DNA from: an uncultured Rubripirellula sp.
Lineage (GTDB): Bacteria > Planctomycetota > Planctomycetia > Pirellulales > Pirellulaceae
Length of the DNA stretch: 64,000 nt
Reading direction: 5' to 3'
Assembly (NCBI GenBank): GCA_938045805.1
Contig: CALIBL010000016.1
Location: forward strand, 62,001 to 126,000
The notes beneath the pieces were generated by a model. The model searched no databases and was not told the DNA's origin. It saw only the letters and a list, made by a program, of their open reading frames with translations. This document shows positions 8,614 to 17,723 of the stretch, in pieces (positions within the stretch are counted from its first letter, which is position 1; every line of letters starts with the position of its first letter). The translations under genes and the position numbers were made by a program.

Positions 8614-9348
8614 CATTCCGGGCAAGAAATCTTCTTCAAGTTCCTCGATGGTTCGCTCATCCAAAATCTTGAAAGCATACCCGCGTTCCTGACATGACTC
8701 ACGGAGACGTTCGATAGCGGGTCGATGTCCGTAAGCGAGTAGGCAGCGTCCCCCCGGCTTTAGGTGCCTGGGCAACCCATCCAAGAGCGAATCCATCAAC
8801 TCAAACTCCGGATCATAAAAAGCATGGTCAAGCGGTTTTCCGACAAGCCCATCTTCCCAGGGAGGATTGGAAACAATCACGTCAAATTGTTCATCGTCAC
8901 GGATCACGCTAAAAGCTTGAGGCTGATCCTTGGGTACCAATCTCACATCAAGTGATCGATCATCCGCCAACATCGCCGCGTTGTACTTGGCATTGGCAAC
9001 AGCAGCGGGATTGATGTCGGTTGCAACAACCGACACCGCATCATGACGCAGCGAAAGAACGGACAGCAATCCCGTTCCGGTACCGATCTCAAGAACATCG
9101 CGGCCGTCAACAACTAGTCCCTCAGTGATGAGTTCTCGGAGAGAAATCGTATCGTCTGGCTCCCAAAAGACCTCCTCAAACTGGACGATCACCCCATCCT
9201 CGATCTCATCAATCTCCCACGTCTGAAGGACACGATGAGAATAATCTAGATCCTCTCGGTACTCTGGCTGACACCCAAGGATGGTCCAGAAACAGAGGAA
9301 CAAAGACAGCATCAAACGGTGCGGGTTCGTTTTCATCTGATGCTTCAT
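8587..9348 (-). CDS. SAM-dependent methyltransferase (small-domain/NPPW type) with a lipoprotein signal
   Basis: The 253-residue protein has a class I Rossmann methyltransferase core: motif I EIGTGTG (87-93), an acidic loop ATDINPAAV, and NPPW (161-164), the signature of enzymes that methylate planar amide or exocyclic amino nitrogens (PrmC, RsmC, TrmN6-like; MTS domain). Oddly, residues 1-26 form a signal with a hydrophobic core (LMLSLFLCFWTIL) and a lipobox-like LGC followed by Gln, predicting a membrane-anchored lipoprotein outside the cytoplasm, where SAM is not expected. No Met occurs between the lipobox and the catalytic core, so a cytosolic start would need an alternative codon. The substrate is unknown. 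Its 3' end overlaps the unknown gene at 7399-8613 by 27 bases. Confidence 0.8.
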   Translation of the reverse strand: MKHQMKTNPHRLMLSLFLCFWTILGCQPEYREDLDYSHRVLQTWEIDEIEDGVIVQFEEVFWEPDDTISLRELITEGLVVDGRDVLEIGTGTGLLSVLSLRHDAVSVVATDINPAAVANAKYNAAMLADDRSLDVRLVPKDQPQAFSVIRDDEQFDVIVSNPPWEDGLVGKPLDHAFYDPEFELMDSLLDGLPRHLKPGGRCLLAYGHRPAIERLRESCQERGYAFKILDERTIEELEEDFLPGMLLEVKVPL

Positions 9349-9406
9349 CCAACGGCCAGTGTCTGGAGCGACGAAATCCTATTCACCCTTGGCGGATGGC
9401 CAGACG

Positions 9407-10612
9407 TTAACGAACGCTGCATTTGAACTGGATCGTTACACTCTCACCAACTCCCAGAGGTTCTCGAAGCTCCCATCGCAGGCGAAGTGACTGAGCTTGG
9501 TTATCAACTGACTCGAATTCGACATCCGCTTCGCACTCAAGGCTGTTTTCGATGTATTCGAGCCGAGTGGTGAGATTGTCGACGATAACGACTTCATTGA
9601 CTTCACCATCACCCACGTTTTCAATTCGAATGCCGAAGGTGACGACATCGCCAGGCCTTGCGTCTTCTCGGTCAGCGAATTTGCTAATTTGAAGTCTTCC
9701 GTTTCCTTGGTCAAAGTCGTAGACGGTGAACCCATCCACCCGCTGATCGCGAACAAGTGATGGCGTGCGGAAGCCCTGAATCGCTACTTCAAGACACTCG
9801 TCCAATTGGTAGGTAACCGCAGCGTTGGCGAACTGATGCACCAATGCCTTTTGCTCACCTTGCAAGTCGTAAGCTTGCTGTGCTGTGAGATTCACGAGAG
9901 CAGCCATGACATTCGACGCAACATTAAGTTGCTGCACAGCCTCCACTGGTACCGTCCTCTCTCGCTCACGCATCGCGTCGAGACCGCGTGCCACGTCGGC
10001 ATGTCCGAGTTCCAAAGAATCTCTCATCACGAGACCCGGGAGCGGTTGGTCGACTTTGACGGTACCAATGGGTCGATCCATCTGCGCTGGCCCGACTGCT
10101 CTTCCACCTGCGAGTGAACCCGATACCTGACGAACCGATCGAAACCGTGGCGCATACAAAGCAACCTGGTTACTCGCTTGGATCTCAGCGTGACCAGTCT
10201 CCGTCTTGTAGTGAACAATCGTATCTTCAGGCTGTAAGCCGCGGAATGTTTGATCGGATAAACGTACGACTGCCGGACCCGAATCTCCACCATCACGCAG
10301 GAACTCCTGCGAGTCATACATCTGAACCAAAGATGGATCTGCTGGTGGTATCACCCCAGCGGCGGATGATGCGGACTGGCAATGAGAACAAGCACAATGA
10401 GTGCGATGCCCTACTAAATGAATGGATTCGTTGGCGGGAGAAAAAGCCATGTCATGCGGAAACGAATTCTGCTCCACGGCATTCACATTTACCGCAGCAA
10501 CACGCGGTGTCGGACGTTGCTCTTTCAACGAGATGTTCTGTGACGCACACCCCAACAACATGGTGAAAGCGACCGAAAGGATGCTAAGCAACTGAATCGA
10601 CGACGTTCTCAT
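9407..10612 (-). CDS. Lipoprotein with C-terminal DUF11-like domain
   Basis: This 401-residue protein starts with a lipoprotein signal (LLSILSVAFTMLLGC, then Ala-Ser). A cysteine cluster HCACSHCQ follows near residue 75. The C-terminal 100 residues match the DUF11 / conserved-repeat Ig-like pattern: ISKFADREDARPGDVVTF, IRIENVGDGEVNEVVIVDNL, then TRLEYIENS and a final GESVTIQFKCSV strand. DUF11 domains are surface or wall-associated beta sandwiches. It is the last gene of a three-gene minus-strand operon, only 5 bases after the stop of the preceding gene. The CSHCQ motif is shared with the first gene of the operon (CGHCQ). Confidence 0.82.
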   Translation of the reverse strand: MRTSSIQLLSILSVAFTMLLGCASQNISLKEQRPTPRVAAVNVNAVEQNSFPHDMAFSPANESIHLVGHRTHCACSHCQSASSAAGVIPPADPSLVQMYDSQEFLRDGGDSGPAVVRLSDQTFRGLQPEDTIVHYKTETGHAEIQASNQVALYAPRFRSVRQVSGSLAGGRAVGPAQMDRPIGTVKVDQPLPGLVMRDSLELGHADVARGLDAMRERERTVPVEAVQQLNVASNVMAALVNLTAQQAYDLQGEQKALVHQFANAAVTYQLDECLEVAIQGFRTPSLVRDQRVDGFTVYDFDQGNGRLQISKFADREDARPGDVVTFGIRIENVGDGEVNEVVIVDNLTTRLEYIENSLECEADVEFESVDNQAQSLRLRWELREPLGVGESVTIQFKCSVR

Positions 10613-10617
10613 AGTAG

Positions 10618-11397
10618 TTATTCAAGCTCGTTGGGGTCGTTGTCGTGATTAGCGCTTTGTGACGCGGAGGTGTGCGGAAAAGGTGCCCATTGGGGATAAC
10701 CGAAATAGAACTCAGGCAACAATGCGGGCTGAGATGGAGGAATAAGGGAACCAATTCGAACAATTGCCACCGGTCGCCCATACTCGTCAGCTACCGCTAA
10801 AGGATCCTGAAATTCAGAAACCTCCAATGGGACATTGGTTTTGCGATTCTGAATCTCAGGCACCGCAGTCTGAGGATCTTCCAGATAAATGACTCGCGTC
10901 ACCATCTGGCCGTTCAAAACCGTGCGAAAATCTTCGTCATCCAATTGGATCTCAATCGGGTAACGAGTCGCCAGATGCTGCGGCGGGTACGTTCGGTCAA
11001 TGACCTCAACGGTGGGAAAGAGTTCTACACCGATTGCACCCGGGATGTGTGTCACATGAAATCGATAGACCGCGCCGATCAAAAACCCTGCCTCCAAACG
11101 TTCGGCCGGTGCCGTCATTCCGCTCGGATTCGGGTTTCCAGCATGAGGCAGTGAGAACCGCACACCTTCTGGTCCATTGATTGCCACTGGTTGGTAGTAG
11201 CCAACGACCGGACCTCGCCCCATCAACCTTGCCTGACCAACCACGCCCGGAGGGTCACTCGCCTTGAACAGTGGACGAGTTGATCCTCGCGGCAGGAAGT
11301 CAGCGGGCTCAGAGCCGCTTACACTCCCCTCACCGAGAAAGGCCAAGGCGATTAGCCCTGCAGCGAGGTGAGTTCGAAGAGTCGTGATTTGTGACAT
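10618..11397 (-). CDS. Exported protein, paralogue of the upstream lipoprotein
   Basis: A 259-residue protein with a signal peptide (MSQITTLRTHLAAGLIALAFLGEGSVSG). The start at 11397 puts this signal at the N-terminus; an in-frame start at 11460 would add 21 residues. Its central 90 residues (YRFHVTHIPGAIGVELFPTVEV ... DDEDFRTVLNGQMVTRVIYLEDP) clearly match the corresponding part of the gene at 11566-12711, so the two arose by duplication. It is shorter, has no lipobox and lacks the CGHCQ motif. The C-terminal part ends in a Pro/Tyr-rich FYFGYPQWAPFPH segment. Function is unknown; the operon context suggests an envelope complex. Confidence 0.8.
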   Translation of the reverse strand: MSQITTLRTHLAAGLIALAFLGEGSVSGSEPADFLPRGSTRPLFKASDPPGVVGQARLMGRGPVVGYYQPVAINGPEGVRFSLPHAGNPNPSGMTAPAERLEAGFLIGAVYRFHVTHIPGAIGVELFPTVEVIDRTYPPQHLATRYPIEIQLDDEDFRTVLNGQMVTRVIYLEDPQTAVPEIQNRKTNVPLEVSEFQDPLAVADEYGRPVAIVRIGSLIPPSQPALLPEFYFGYPQWAPFPHTSASQSANHDNDPNELE

Positions 11398-11565
11398 CTT
11401 GCCTAGACCGACGATAGGAAAGAACTCGAAAGCTTTAACCGGAACGTATGGATGTGACAAAACGCGGTGGGGTAAGCTAGCTCCACACCGCGTTCGTCAA
11501 GGTTTTGTACCGCTGAGAAGCACGATCGAGCAGTAAGCTCTATGTCGCGTTTCAACTCGCGTAGC

Positions 11566-12711
11566 CTACGGATGTAGGTTTTGACTGGTGATGCGAATGC
11601 GATCCGCGGTAGCTGGGTAGCTATACCCAGGCTGGTTGCGAACGTCGATTCGGATCTTTTCGGTAGGACGTGGCATTCTCACGGCGGTGTGATTTCTCAT
11701 CACGTGCTTCTGCAGTCCCGCGGGGTGTCCGAGAGGAAGATGTGGCGGCCCAGGAATGCCAATCGGCGTTGCCGACATCGTCATCCCATACTGAGCAGCC
11801 ATCGGTGCGCCGGTGGGTGCCCCCGTTTGGCAATGACCACATCCATCGGTCGTCGCTGGAGCGTATGGAGCAGGTAGACCTGCAATCGGAGGTGTCATCA
11901 TGCTCGCCAAAGAATCGGTACCCGCACCAGACATCTCAACGTCTTTATCACCCAAGCGGATAATTGCAAGGATCGAGCCTCGGCGATCCGCTTCGACGAT
12001 TGGGTCGACACCGGGATCGAGGCGAGTGCTGACAAGCGTATCGATACCTGCAAGGGCAGGACCTTGGAATTCAGGATCGGGTAGGTAGATCACTTTGGTG
12101 ACAAAGTTACCCGTCAGAACCTGATCAAAGTCTTCCTCGGTGAACTCGACAGGCACCGAGTTATGTGCGAGGTAGGCACCCGTTCGCGGATTGGCATAGG
12201 CCAGCTCAACGGTTGGATAAAGCTCAACGCCTTCTCGGTTGGGAATGTTGGTCAGCTTTACGCGATAGAGACCACCCTGAGGGAAGTTCTGACGCACTGG
12301 TGCAACAAGCGGTTCGCTATCAAAACCACCGTTGCCGGTTGCATCGTAGCGAACTTGCATTCCATCTGGGTTGCGGAATGAAACCTGAAGTGTCGGGGGA
12401 GCAGCGACCGGTGCGTCTGAAGATGCGCCAGGATGCATGTAATTGACCAGTCCGATCTCGCCATCACCGACCGAGCCTTGAGCAGCTTCGCTGTGAGCCA
12501 TCGGCATTGCTTCCGATGCCGCGTTAGCAGCTAAATCAGCTGCTGTTGGTGCCGCCATGTTGCCGAGAACACCCGGTCCGGGGCCTCCGACGCCAGGGCC
12601 GACTTCCATCATGCGTTGCTCGGGTGGCAGGTTATGGCGAACCGGCACACACCCGGTGGCGAGGATCGCCGAGGTCGCAACTAGCGACATATGAGTGACG
12701 ATTCGTTTCAT
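11566..12711 (-). CDS. Lipoprotein, founder of a three-gene envelope operon
   Basis: The 381-residue product begins with a lipoprotein signal (LVATSAILATGC). A Gly/Pro/Met/Ala-rich stretch (30-90) is followed by a domain shared with the next gene: YRVKLTNIPNREGVELYPTVEL, EEDFDQVLTGNFVTKVIYLPDP and a conserved AIIRLGDKD. A CGHCQ motif lies near residue 290, echoed by CSHCQ in the third gene. The C-terminus is basic and rich in His/Met. I do not recognise the family by name, though the arrangement looks planctomycete-specific. Its promoter must lie in 12712-12967, divergent from the next gene. Confidence 0.8.
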   Translation of the reverse strand: MKRIVTHMSLVATSAILATGCVPVRHNLPPEQRMMEVGPGVGGPGPGVLGNMAAPTAADLAANAASEAMPMAHSEAAQGSVGDGEIGLVNYMHPGASSDAPVAAPPTLQVSFRNPDGMQVRYDATGNGGFDSEPLVAPVRQNFPQGGLYRVKLTNIPNREGVELYPTVELAYANPRTGAYLAHNSVPVEFTEEDFDQVLTGNFVTKVIYLPDPEFQGPALAGIDTLVSTRLDPGVDPIVEADRRGSILAIIRLGDKDVEMSGAGTDSLASMMTPPIAGLPAPYAPATTDGCGHCQTGAPTGAPMAAQYGMTMSATPIGIPGPPHLPLGHPAGLQKHVMRNHTAVRMPRPTEKIRIDVRNQPGYSYPATADRIRITSQNLHP

Positions 12712-12967
12712 CGTTTCCCCCGTTCCTTGGGTTTGCTTACTCGGTGGGCAGGAAAACCGGCCCGAGTTGTGGTCGTGTGGTTTCTAGATCTGTGTGGACT
12801 TTGGAAGCGGTCTCGAATTACTATCTCGACGCCCGACGCCCTTTTTGAATAGCGGCCACTTCCTGTTGAGTCCTTTCGTTCAACGAAAACAGGATGCAGA
12901 CCGGTGTCGTATGTGGTCATCGGCACGTTGAATACGGAATCTTTGAGAAAATCAGCATAACCAGACC

Positions 12968-14233
12968 ATGAAGATTCATCCTCACAAGCAGTGCAACACA
13001 GAACCAAAGACTGGGCAGCCTAATCGAAGTGGTGATTCTCTTGGTAAAACACGACAAAACGCGATGCTCCCGCCGTCAAACCGACAGCAGGATCCAGCTC
13101 CAAATTCAGGAAAAAGAAAGTTGCCCCTTTTCCTGCACATGCTCTGTTTGAGTGGAGTACTTCTAATAGCTAGCATTCAAACTGCGATTTCAGATGAAAC
13201 CGATTCGCCTGAATCGAGCACCTTGGCAACAGCAGATTCCGATGATTCCCTCGCCGTGGAGAGTCTTCCACTACTACCAGCGAAACAGCCGGCCCCCGAG
13301 CTCGGCGATGGTTTCCACTCGACCCCAGATCCAGAAGTCGATTCAGCAGCTTCTCCGCGAGATCACGCCACCTCAGAAGGTCATAATCCGCAAGCAATCG
13401 TGTTGCTCAAGCGAGTACTTCAGCAGCTTGTTCATGGCCCAGCATTTCACTGTAAAGTTCGCGAAACGGTTTGGACCAATGATCGCGAAGTGATTGGAGT
13501 GGGAACGTATGAGCAGGCGGGGCAGGGGACAGGTCGCTATCACTTACAGGTGACCATGCACGACGGCAGCGGACGGCATCGCCTCCAGCAGATTAGCGAT
13601 GGCAGATTGGCTTGGACGCGGACCGAGATTGCTTCTGGAATTACCTTGCGTCGAGTGGACGTGAGCCGACTGGATGAATGGGTTGGAAAACCCAACCCAA
13701 ATGATTTGATACCTCCGAGGTACACGGTTGGCGCATGGGTGGAGTTGTTGTCGACCATCGAGCGAGATTATGAGTTGGACCTTGTGGGTGCGACGTTGGA
13801 GCAAGAAACGGTATGGGTGATCAAAGGTGACATCCGAGGACGTCGACGTGTTGAAGTCATGAGCCGAGGCGACCGCACTTCTTGGCCGATGCTCTTTCCA
13901 ACTCGAGTTCATATTGCCATCGCCTCTCGACCCTCAGAATCGACCGACGTCGGTACCTTACTACCACTTCGATTTGAATTCTGGAGCGATCCGGCATTAC
14001 CCACACTTGAAGGATTGAGCAGTCAAGAAAATTTGGAGAATCCAGATTCAGGACGCCGCCTCATCACGCTCATCGAACTGTATTCATTTCAGCCGATTAT
14101 CGCCCCTCCGGTGGAACGATTTCGTTTTGAAAATCAGGAGGCAGAAGTGAACTTCATCAACGAAACGGATCGCTACATTCAGATGCATGGCATTCAACTA
14201 ACAGAGCGAGAGAAACTGCAACTGCGGCGATAA
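12968..14233 (+). CDS. Unknown exported protein, possibly LolA-like fold
   Basis: A 421-residue product with a hydrophobic signal segment (LPLFLHMLCLSGVLLIASIQTAIS) preceded by a long polar n-region, so the true start may be the ATG at 13064. Residues 60-130 are acidic and Pro/Ser-rich. The rest alternates beta strands with repeated patterns such as GTYEQAGQGTGRYHLQV, LQQISDGRLAWTRTEI and VWVIKGDIRGRR, which recalls outer-membrane lipoprotein-sorting (LolA/LolB-like) sandwiches. This is a resemblance only. No catalytic residues are evident. It faces the envelope operon divergently. Confidence 0.65.
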   Translation: MKIHPHKQCNTEPKTGQPNRSGDSLGKTRQNAMLPPSNRQQDPAPNSGKRKLPLFLHMLCLSGVLLIASIQTAISDETDSPESSTLATADSDDSLAVESLPLLPAKQPAPELGDGFHSTPDPEVDSAASPRDHATSEGHNPQAIVLLKRVLQQLVHGPAFHCKVRETVWTNDREVIGVGTYEQAGQGTGRYHLQVTMHDGSGRHRLQQISDGRLAWTRTEIASGITLRRVDVSRLDEWVGKPNPNDLIPPRYTVGAWVELLSTIERDYELDLVGATLEQETVWVIKGDIRGRRRVEVMSRGDRTSWPMLFPTRVHIAIASRPSESTDVGTLLPLRFEFWSDPALPTLEGLSSQENLENPDSGRRLITLIELYSFQPIIAPPVERFRFENQEAEVNFINETDRYIQMHGIQLTEREKLQLRR

Positions 14234-14389
14234 ACTGGAGATTGAAGCTAGCTGGCATGGCTGCGACCGTTTGCCGGTACAACTTCATTTGCAGACATGG
14301 GTGATTGTTCACGAGCGAGCTAACGGATTAGACTCCACGACCAAGAGATCACGAATCAACTCATCTGTGCGCGATTCAGGTTCCAAGTC

Positions 14390-15394
14390 ATGAATGCATC
14401 CAGCTCAAGTTCTCAGACCCAACGTCAACCTAAATCAAAATGGCTGGTTTGGGCTCAATTGGTGCGGCTACCCAATGTATTCACGATCCTCGCCGACATT
14501 ACCGCTGCTTTCCTGCTGACAACATCCGGTCCAGCCCCACTTTCTCGGCTGATCCTTGTTGTTCTAGGTGGTATCTGTCTCTACTGGGCTGGTATGACTC
14601 TGAATGACGTTTTCGATGAAGCCGTTGATCGGGAGCAGCGTGCAAAACGACCTATCCCCGCAGGACTAATCTCGAAGCGAGAGGCAAGTATCGGAGGTTG
14701 GTGTTTGTTGCTTTTGGGAGTACTACTGGCAACCACCAGTGGATTCATTCCAAGCGACTTGATGCCGAACACGTGGTTGCCGATGATCATTTCCATTGCG
14801 TTGGCAATCATGATCGTTGGCTATGATGGACCGCTTAAGTCAACCGTACTCGCACCTGCTGCGATGGGCTCATGTCGATTCCTGAGTTTTCTGTTGGGTG
14901 CTTCGCCAGCAATTGCATTGACCTCACTCTCATCACTGCAAAACCTTGGAGACATCATTCCTCGTGAGACTCTGGCAATCGCATCTGGATTTGGTATCTA
15001 CATCATGGGGATTACCACCATGGCGAGGCGTGAAGCGACTGGCGGCAGCACACAACACCTGATTGTGGGTGGAACCATCACGACCCTTGGAGTGATATGC
15101 CTAGCCTTTGCCCCTCAAGCTTCCGCTGCAGCCCGAAGCTATTTTCTTGATATCCGATCTGTTTTCCCAGTGTTGATTGGAATGATTGCCTTGCCCGTCT
15201 TACTTCGTGCTGGCCGCGCGATCAGAACCCCCAGCCCACCTTTCATCCAAGTCACAATTAAGGCCGGTATTTTAACAATCATTCCGTTGGCTGCAGCCTT
15301 TGCAGCACTTGGAGCAGGTCCGCTCTGGGGCGGGGTGATTTTCTGCTTGGTGATCCCTTCATTTCTTCTTGCAGGCCGATTTCGCGTGACCTGA
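14390..15394 (+). CDS. UbiA-superfamily prenyltransferase
   Basis: A 334-residue polytopic membrane protein with about eight or nine hydrophobic helices. The first Asp-rich motif is clear: NDVFDEAVDREQRAKRPIPAG (72-92), which binds the prenyl diphosphate through Mg2+. The second region (YDGPLKS at about 145) is present in the usual place but its second DxxxD is not obvious. UbiA enzymes transfer prenyl groups to aromatic acceptors or make polyprenyl lipids. The acceptor cannot be told from context, since no quinone or tetraether-lipid genes are nearby. Quinone synthesis or an EboC-like role are both possible. Confidence 0.85.
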   Translation: MNASSSSSQTQRQPKSKWLVWAQLVRLPNVFTILADITAAFLLTTSGPAPLSRLILVVLGGICLYWAGMTLNDVFDEAVDREQRAKRPIPAGLISKREASIGGWCLLLLGVLLATTSGFIPSDLMPNTWLPMIISIALAIMIVGYDGPLKSTVLAPAAMGSCRFLSFLLGASPAIALTSLSSLQNLGDIIPRETLAIASGFGIYIMGITTMARREATGGSTQHLIVGGTITTLGVICLAFAPQASAAARSYFLDIRSVFPVLIGMIALPVLLRAGRAIRTPSPPFIQVTIKAGILTIIPLAAAFAALGAGPLWGGVIFCLVIPSFLLAGRFRVT

Positions 15395-15590
15395 GAGAAC
15401 GACGCGACAACCAATTGCAAGTTCTGACCAACGTGGAACAATTCAGGTTGTGAAACCCGATATTTTCTGCGTTTGAATAAAAAACGGTGTTCTATCGAAT
15501 CGGACATCCGTATGATTTCTGTGATCATATGAGACGCGGTCGCCACTGAGGGTGACTAAGGAAATGCTCGTTTTTCAGGGAAAGTTGATA

Positions 15591-15887
15591 ATGTCGGAAT
15601 GGTTGAAAAGTCCGAATGTTCAGCTTGCGGTTGGACTGCTGGTTTTGTGCATCTTGATCTCCGCCGGTTTTTGGCTCGTGTCAAGATTTCGGGACTACGC
15701 GGCTCACGACCAGGATGACACGCTTGATGCGCTCGCAAACTTGGAAGAAATGCACCACAAAGGTGACATCAGCGAGGAGGAATTCCGAAACATACAGGCG
15801 AAGGCGGAAACGCTTTCTAACCTTGTCTCGAATCCCGACGATCCATCCCTCGAGGATGAGACGTTAGGTTCATCACATTCGGCATAG
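15591..15887 (+). CDS. Small membrane protein with SHOCT-like C-terminus
   Basis: A 98-residue protein. The ATG at 15591 is preceded by AGGGAAAG at a good distance, so I prefer it to the in-frame start at 15552. One transmembrane helix (VQLAVGLLVLCILISAGFWLV, roughly residues 9-30) is followed by a cytoplasmic segment LANLEEMHHKGDISEEEFRNIQAK, which has the Leu-x-Lys/His-GxIxxEEF pattern of SHOCT domains, short two-helix oligomerisation or anchoring modules. Role unknown. Confidence 0.75.
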   Translation: MSEWLKSPNVQLAVGLLVLCILISAGFWLVSRFRDYAAHDQDDTLDALANLEEMHHKGDISEEEFRNIQAKAETLSNLVSNPDDPSLEDETLGSSHSA

Positions 15888-16342
15888 TTGATCTACTAGC
15901 TACCCTCCGCGAATCAGAGCCTCTTGAACGTAAGAGTTTCGATACGTTGGCTAGGTTTGAGAAACGATGCAGGTCTTCCGTAGATAAGCGGCTAGAGACG
16001 TGATGGAAACACTCGAACAAGGTAGAGACCTCCCGGTCAATGGTTCCCAAAATAAGCCTCCCAATTCCATGTGGCGCATTTCGGGACAGCACGGATTGTA
16101 TTTAACCCCCAACCACACTTGGCTCGAACTTTCGAGGAAATGGATGCCCTGTTTCGTGTTTGCTGCTCCAGTTGCAAAACGCGAAGAAGTATTCGAGCCG
16201 TGGCCCGATAACCTAAATGACGAGTCGTTTAACTTACTGAGTCCACTGACCCGGTCAACGCAAGAGAAATCTTTGCTGCGAAACGGGTTAAGATCAAAGA
16301 CGGACCAGTAAGCTGATCGACTGAATCAGGAGTCGCGTACGC
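15888..16342. other. Intergenic region upstream of clpX
   Basis: About 455 bases. It contains one plus-strand frame at 16000-16311, listed separately at low confidence. Otherwise no structured element was recognised. The usual clpP or tig upstream of clpX is absent. Confidence 0.4.
16000..16311 (+). CDS. Doubtful small hypothetical protein
   Basis: A possible 103-residue product from GTG at 16000 or ATG at 16003, without a clear ribosome binding site. The translation (Trp/Pro/Asn-rich, for example YLTPNHTWLELSRKWMPCF) is not strongly protein-like and I see no family. It ends 31 bases before clpX in the same direction, so it could be a leader gene; equally it may be chance. Confidence 0.25.
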   Translation: MMETLEQGRDLPVNGSQNKPPNSMWRISGQHGLYLTPNHTWLELSRKWMPCFVFAAPVAKREEVFEPWPDNLNDESFNLLSPLTRSTQEKSLLRNGLRSKTDQ

Positions 16343-17629
16343 ATGCCCTCGAAAGACACCTCTGATACCAGCAACTCGCGTCGTGGCACGTCGTCGAGCA
16401 AGAAAAATGCTTTCTGTTCGTTTTGCAGAAAAAGTTACCGTGATGTTGGACCGCTCGTTGAAGGTCCCGGCGATGTTTATATCTGCAGTGAGTGCATTGA
16501 GCTTTGCCAGTCGATCCTCGACCAAGAGCAGAAACGCCGCGGACCGGAAAAATCGATTCTCGGAGACATCCCAACGCCACGATCCATTGTGGAACACCTC
16601 GATCAATACGTGATCGGCCAGACAGCAGCGAAACGCGTTTTGGCAGTAGCAGTCCACAACCATTACAAACGTCTCAATAACGGTTGGAACAGTGACTCTG
16701 ACGTTGAGATCGAGAAAAGTAACATTCTGTTAGCCGGTCCAACGGGAAGTGGGAAAACGCTCCTCGCCCGATCACTTGCTCGCATGCTAAATGTTCCCTT
16801 CGCGATCGGTGATGCAACCACACTAACCGAAGCTGGTTACGTCGGTGAAGATGTTGAGAATTTGCTTTTGAAACTTCTTCACGCAGCGGATTTCGATGTC
16901 GAACAGGCTCAACGCGGAATCCTCTACATCGACGAAGTCGACAAGATCGGAAAGACCAGCGCGAATGTATCAATCACGCGAGATGTATCCGGTGAAGGGG
17001 TCCAGCAGAGCCTCCTGAAGATGCTCGAAGGTACCGTAGCCAACGTCCCGCCGCAGGGAGGACGGAAGCATCCAGAGCAACAGTACATCCAACTTGATAC
17101 CAGCAACATCCTCTTTATTGTCGGAGGGACTTTCGTTGGTATCGAAGAAATCATTCGAAAACGACTAGGCCATAAAACACTCGGCTTTGGCGGCCAGAAC
17201 GTGCGTAACGAGCAAAGCGAAGCTGAGCTACTCTCACAAGTTCAAACCGAAGACATCCTTCAGTTTGGGTTGATCCCAGAATTAGTGGGTCGATTACCAG
17301 TGGTAAGCTACTTGCAACCTCTCGACGAAGAAGGGCTTGTGAGGGTGATGAAAGAGCCTCGCAATGCCTTGGTGAAACAGTATCAGGCGCTCTTCCGCAT
17401 GGAAGACTGCGAACTTGATTTCACTGACGAAGCACTCCACTACGTCGCACGAAAAGCTTTAGCAAAAGGCGTTGGTGCACGTGGACTGCGAGGTATCGTC
17501 GAAGAGGCAATGCTGGACATCATGTATGACCTTCCGGAGCAAGAAAAAGGAACCGTGGTCAAAATCGATGAGAGCGTTGTGGCTGGTCAGAAAGGTGTCT
17601 TTCAAATGCCAACCACCAAAAGTGCTTAA
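16343..17629 (+). CDS. clpX: ATP-dependent Clp protease ATP-binding subunit ClpX
   Basis: ClpX unfolds tagged proteins and feeds them to ClpP. The 428-residue protein has an N-terminal zinc-binding domain ([11 protein letters not shown] ... CSECIELC), then the AAA+ core: Walker [20 protein letters not shown] pore loop region, Walker [11 protein letters not shown], a [11 protein letters not shown] region, sensor-1 and arginine finger context ([13 protein letters not shown]), and the C-terminal [21 protein letters not shown] sensor-2 segment. An AGGAG lies about 12 bases before the ATG. clpP is not adjacent. A strong intrinsic terminator follows. Confidence 0.97.
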   Translation: MPSKDTSDTSNSRRGTSSSKKNAFCSFCRKSYRDVGPLVEGPGDVYICSECIELCQSILDQEQKRRGPEKSILGDIPTPRSIVEHLDQYVIGQTAAKRVLAVAVHNHYKRLNNGWNSDSDVEIEKSNILLAGPTGSGKTLLARSLARMLNVPFAIGDATTLTEAGYVGEDVENLLLKLLHAADFDVEQAQRGILYIDEVDKIGKTSANVSITRDVSGEGVQQSLLKMLEGTVANVPPQGGRKHPEQQYIQLDTSNILFIVGGTFVGIEEIIRKRLGHKTLGFGGQNVRNEQSEAELLSQVQTEDILQFGLIPELVGRLPVVSYLQPLDEEGLVRVMKEPRNALVKQYQALFRMEDCELDFTDEALHYVARKALAKGVGARGLRGIVEEAMLDIMYDLPEQEKGTVVKIDESVVAGQKGVFQMPTTKSA

Positions 17630-17660
17630 CGCCGCTTCACGACAACGGGTCAGATAATCC

Positions 17661-17696
17661 AAGGGTCGATTTCCGCAGGGAAATCGACCCTTTTTT
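17661..17696 (+). terminator. Intrinsic terminator of clpX
   Basis: A perfect 14-bp stem (AAGGGTCGATTTCC / GGAAATCGACCCTT) with a GCAG loop and a T6 tail, 31 bases after the clpX stop. No T-run is seen on the other strand. Confidence 0.95.
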
Positions 17697-17723
17697 CTAT
17701 GCAATCGCTCTGTCAACCGGCGT

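Noticed and set aside
12708-13007. Minus-strand frame of 99 codons between the envelope operon and the gene at 12968
   Set aside because: It overlaps the first codons of the envelope operon and has Arg/Ser/Thr-rich, non-protein-like composition; the region is better read as a divergent promoter.
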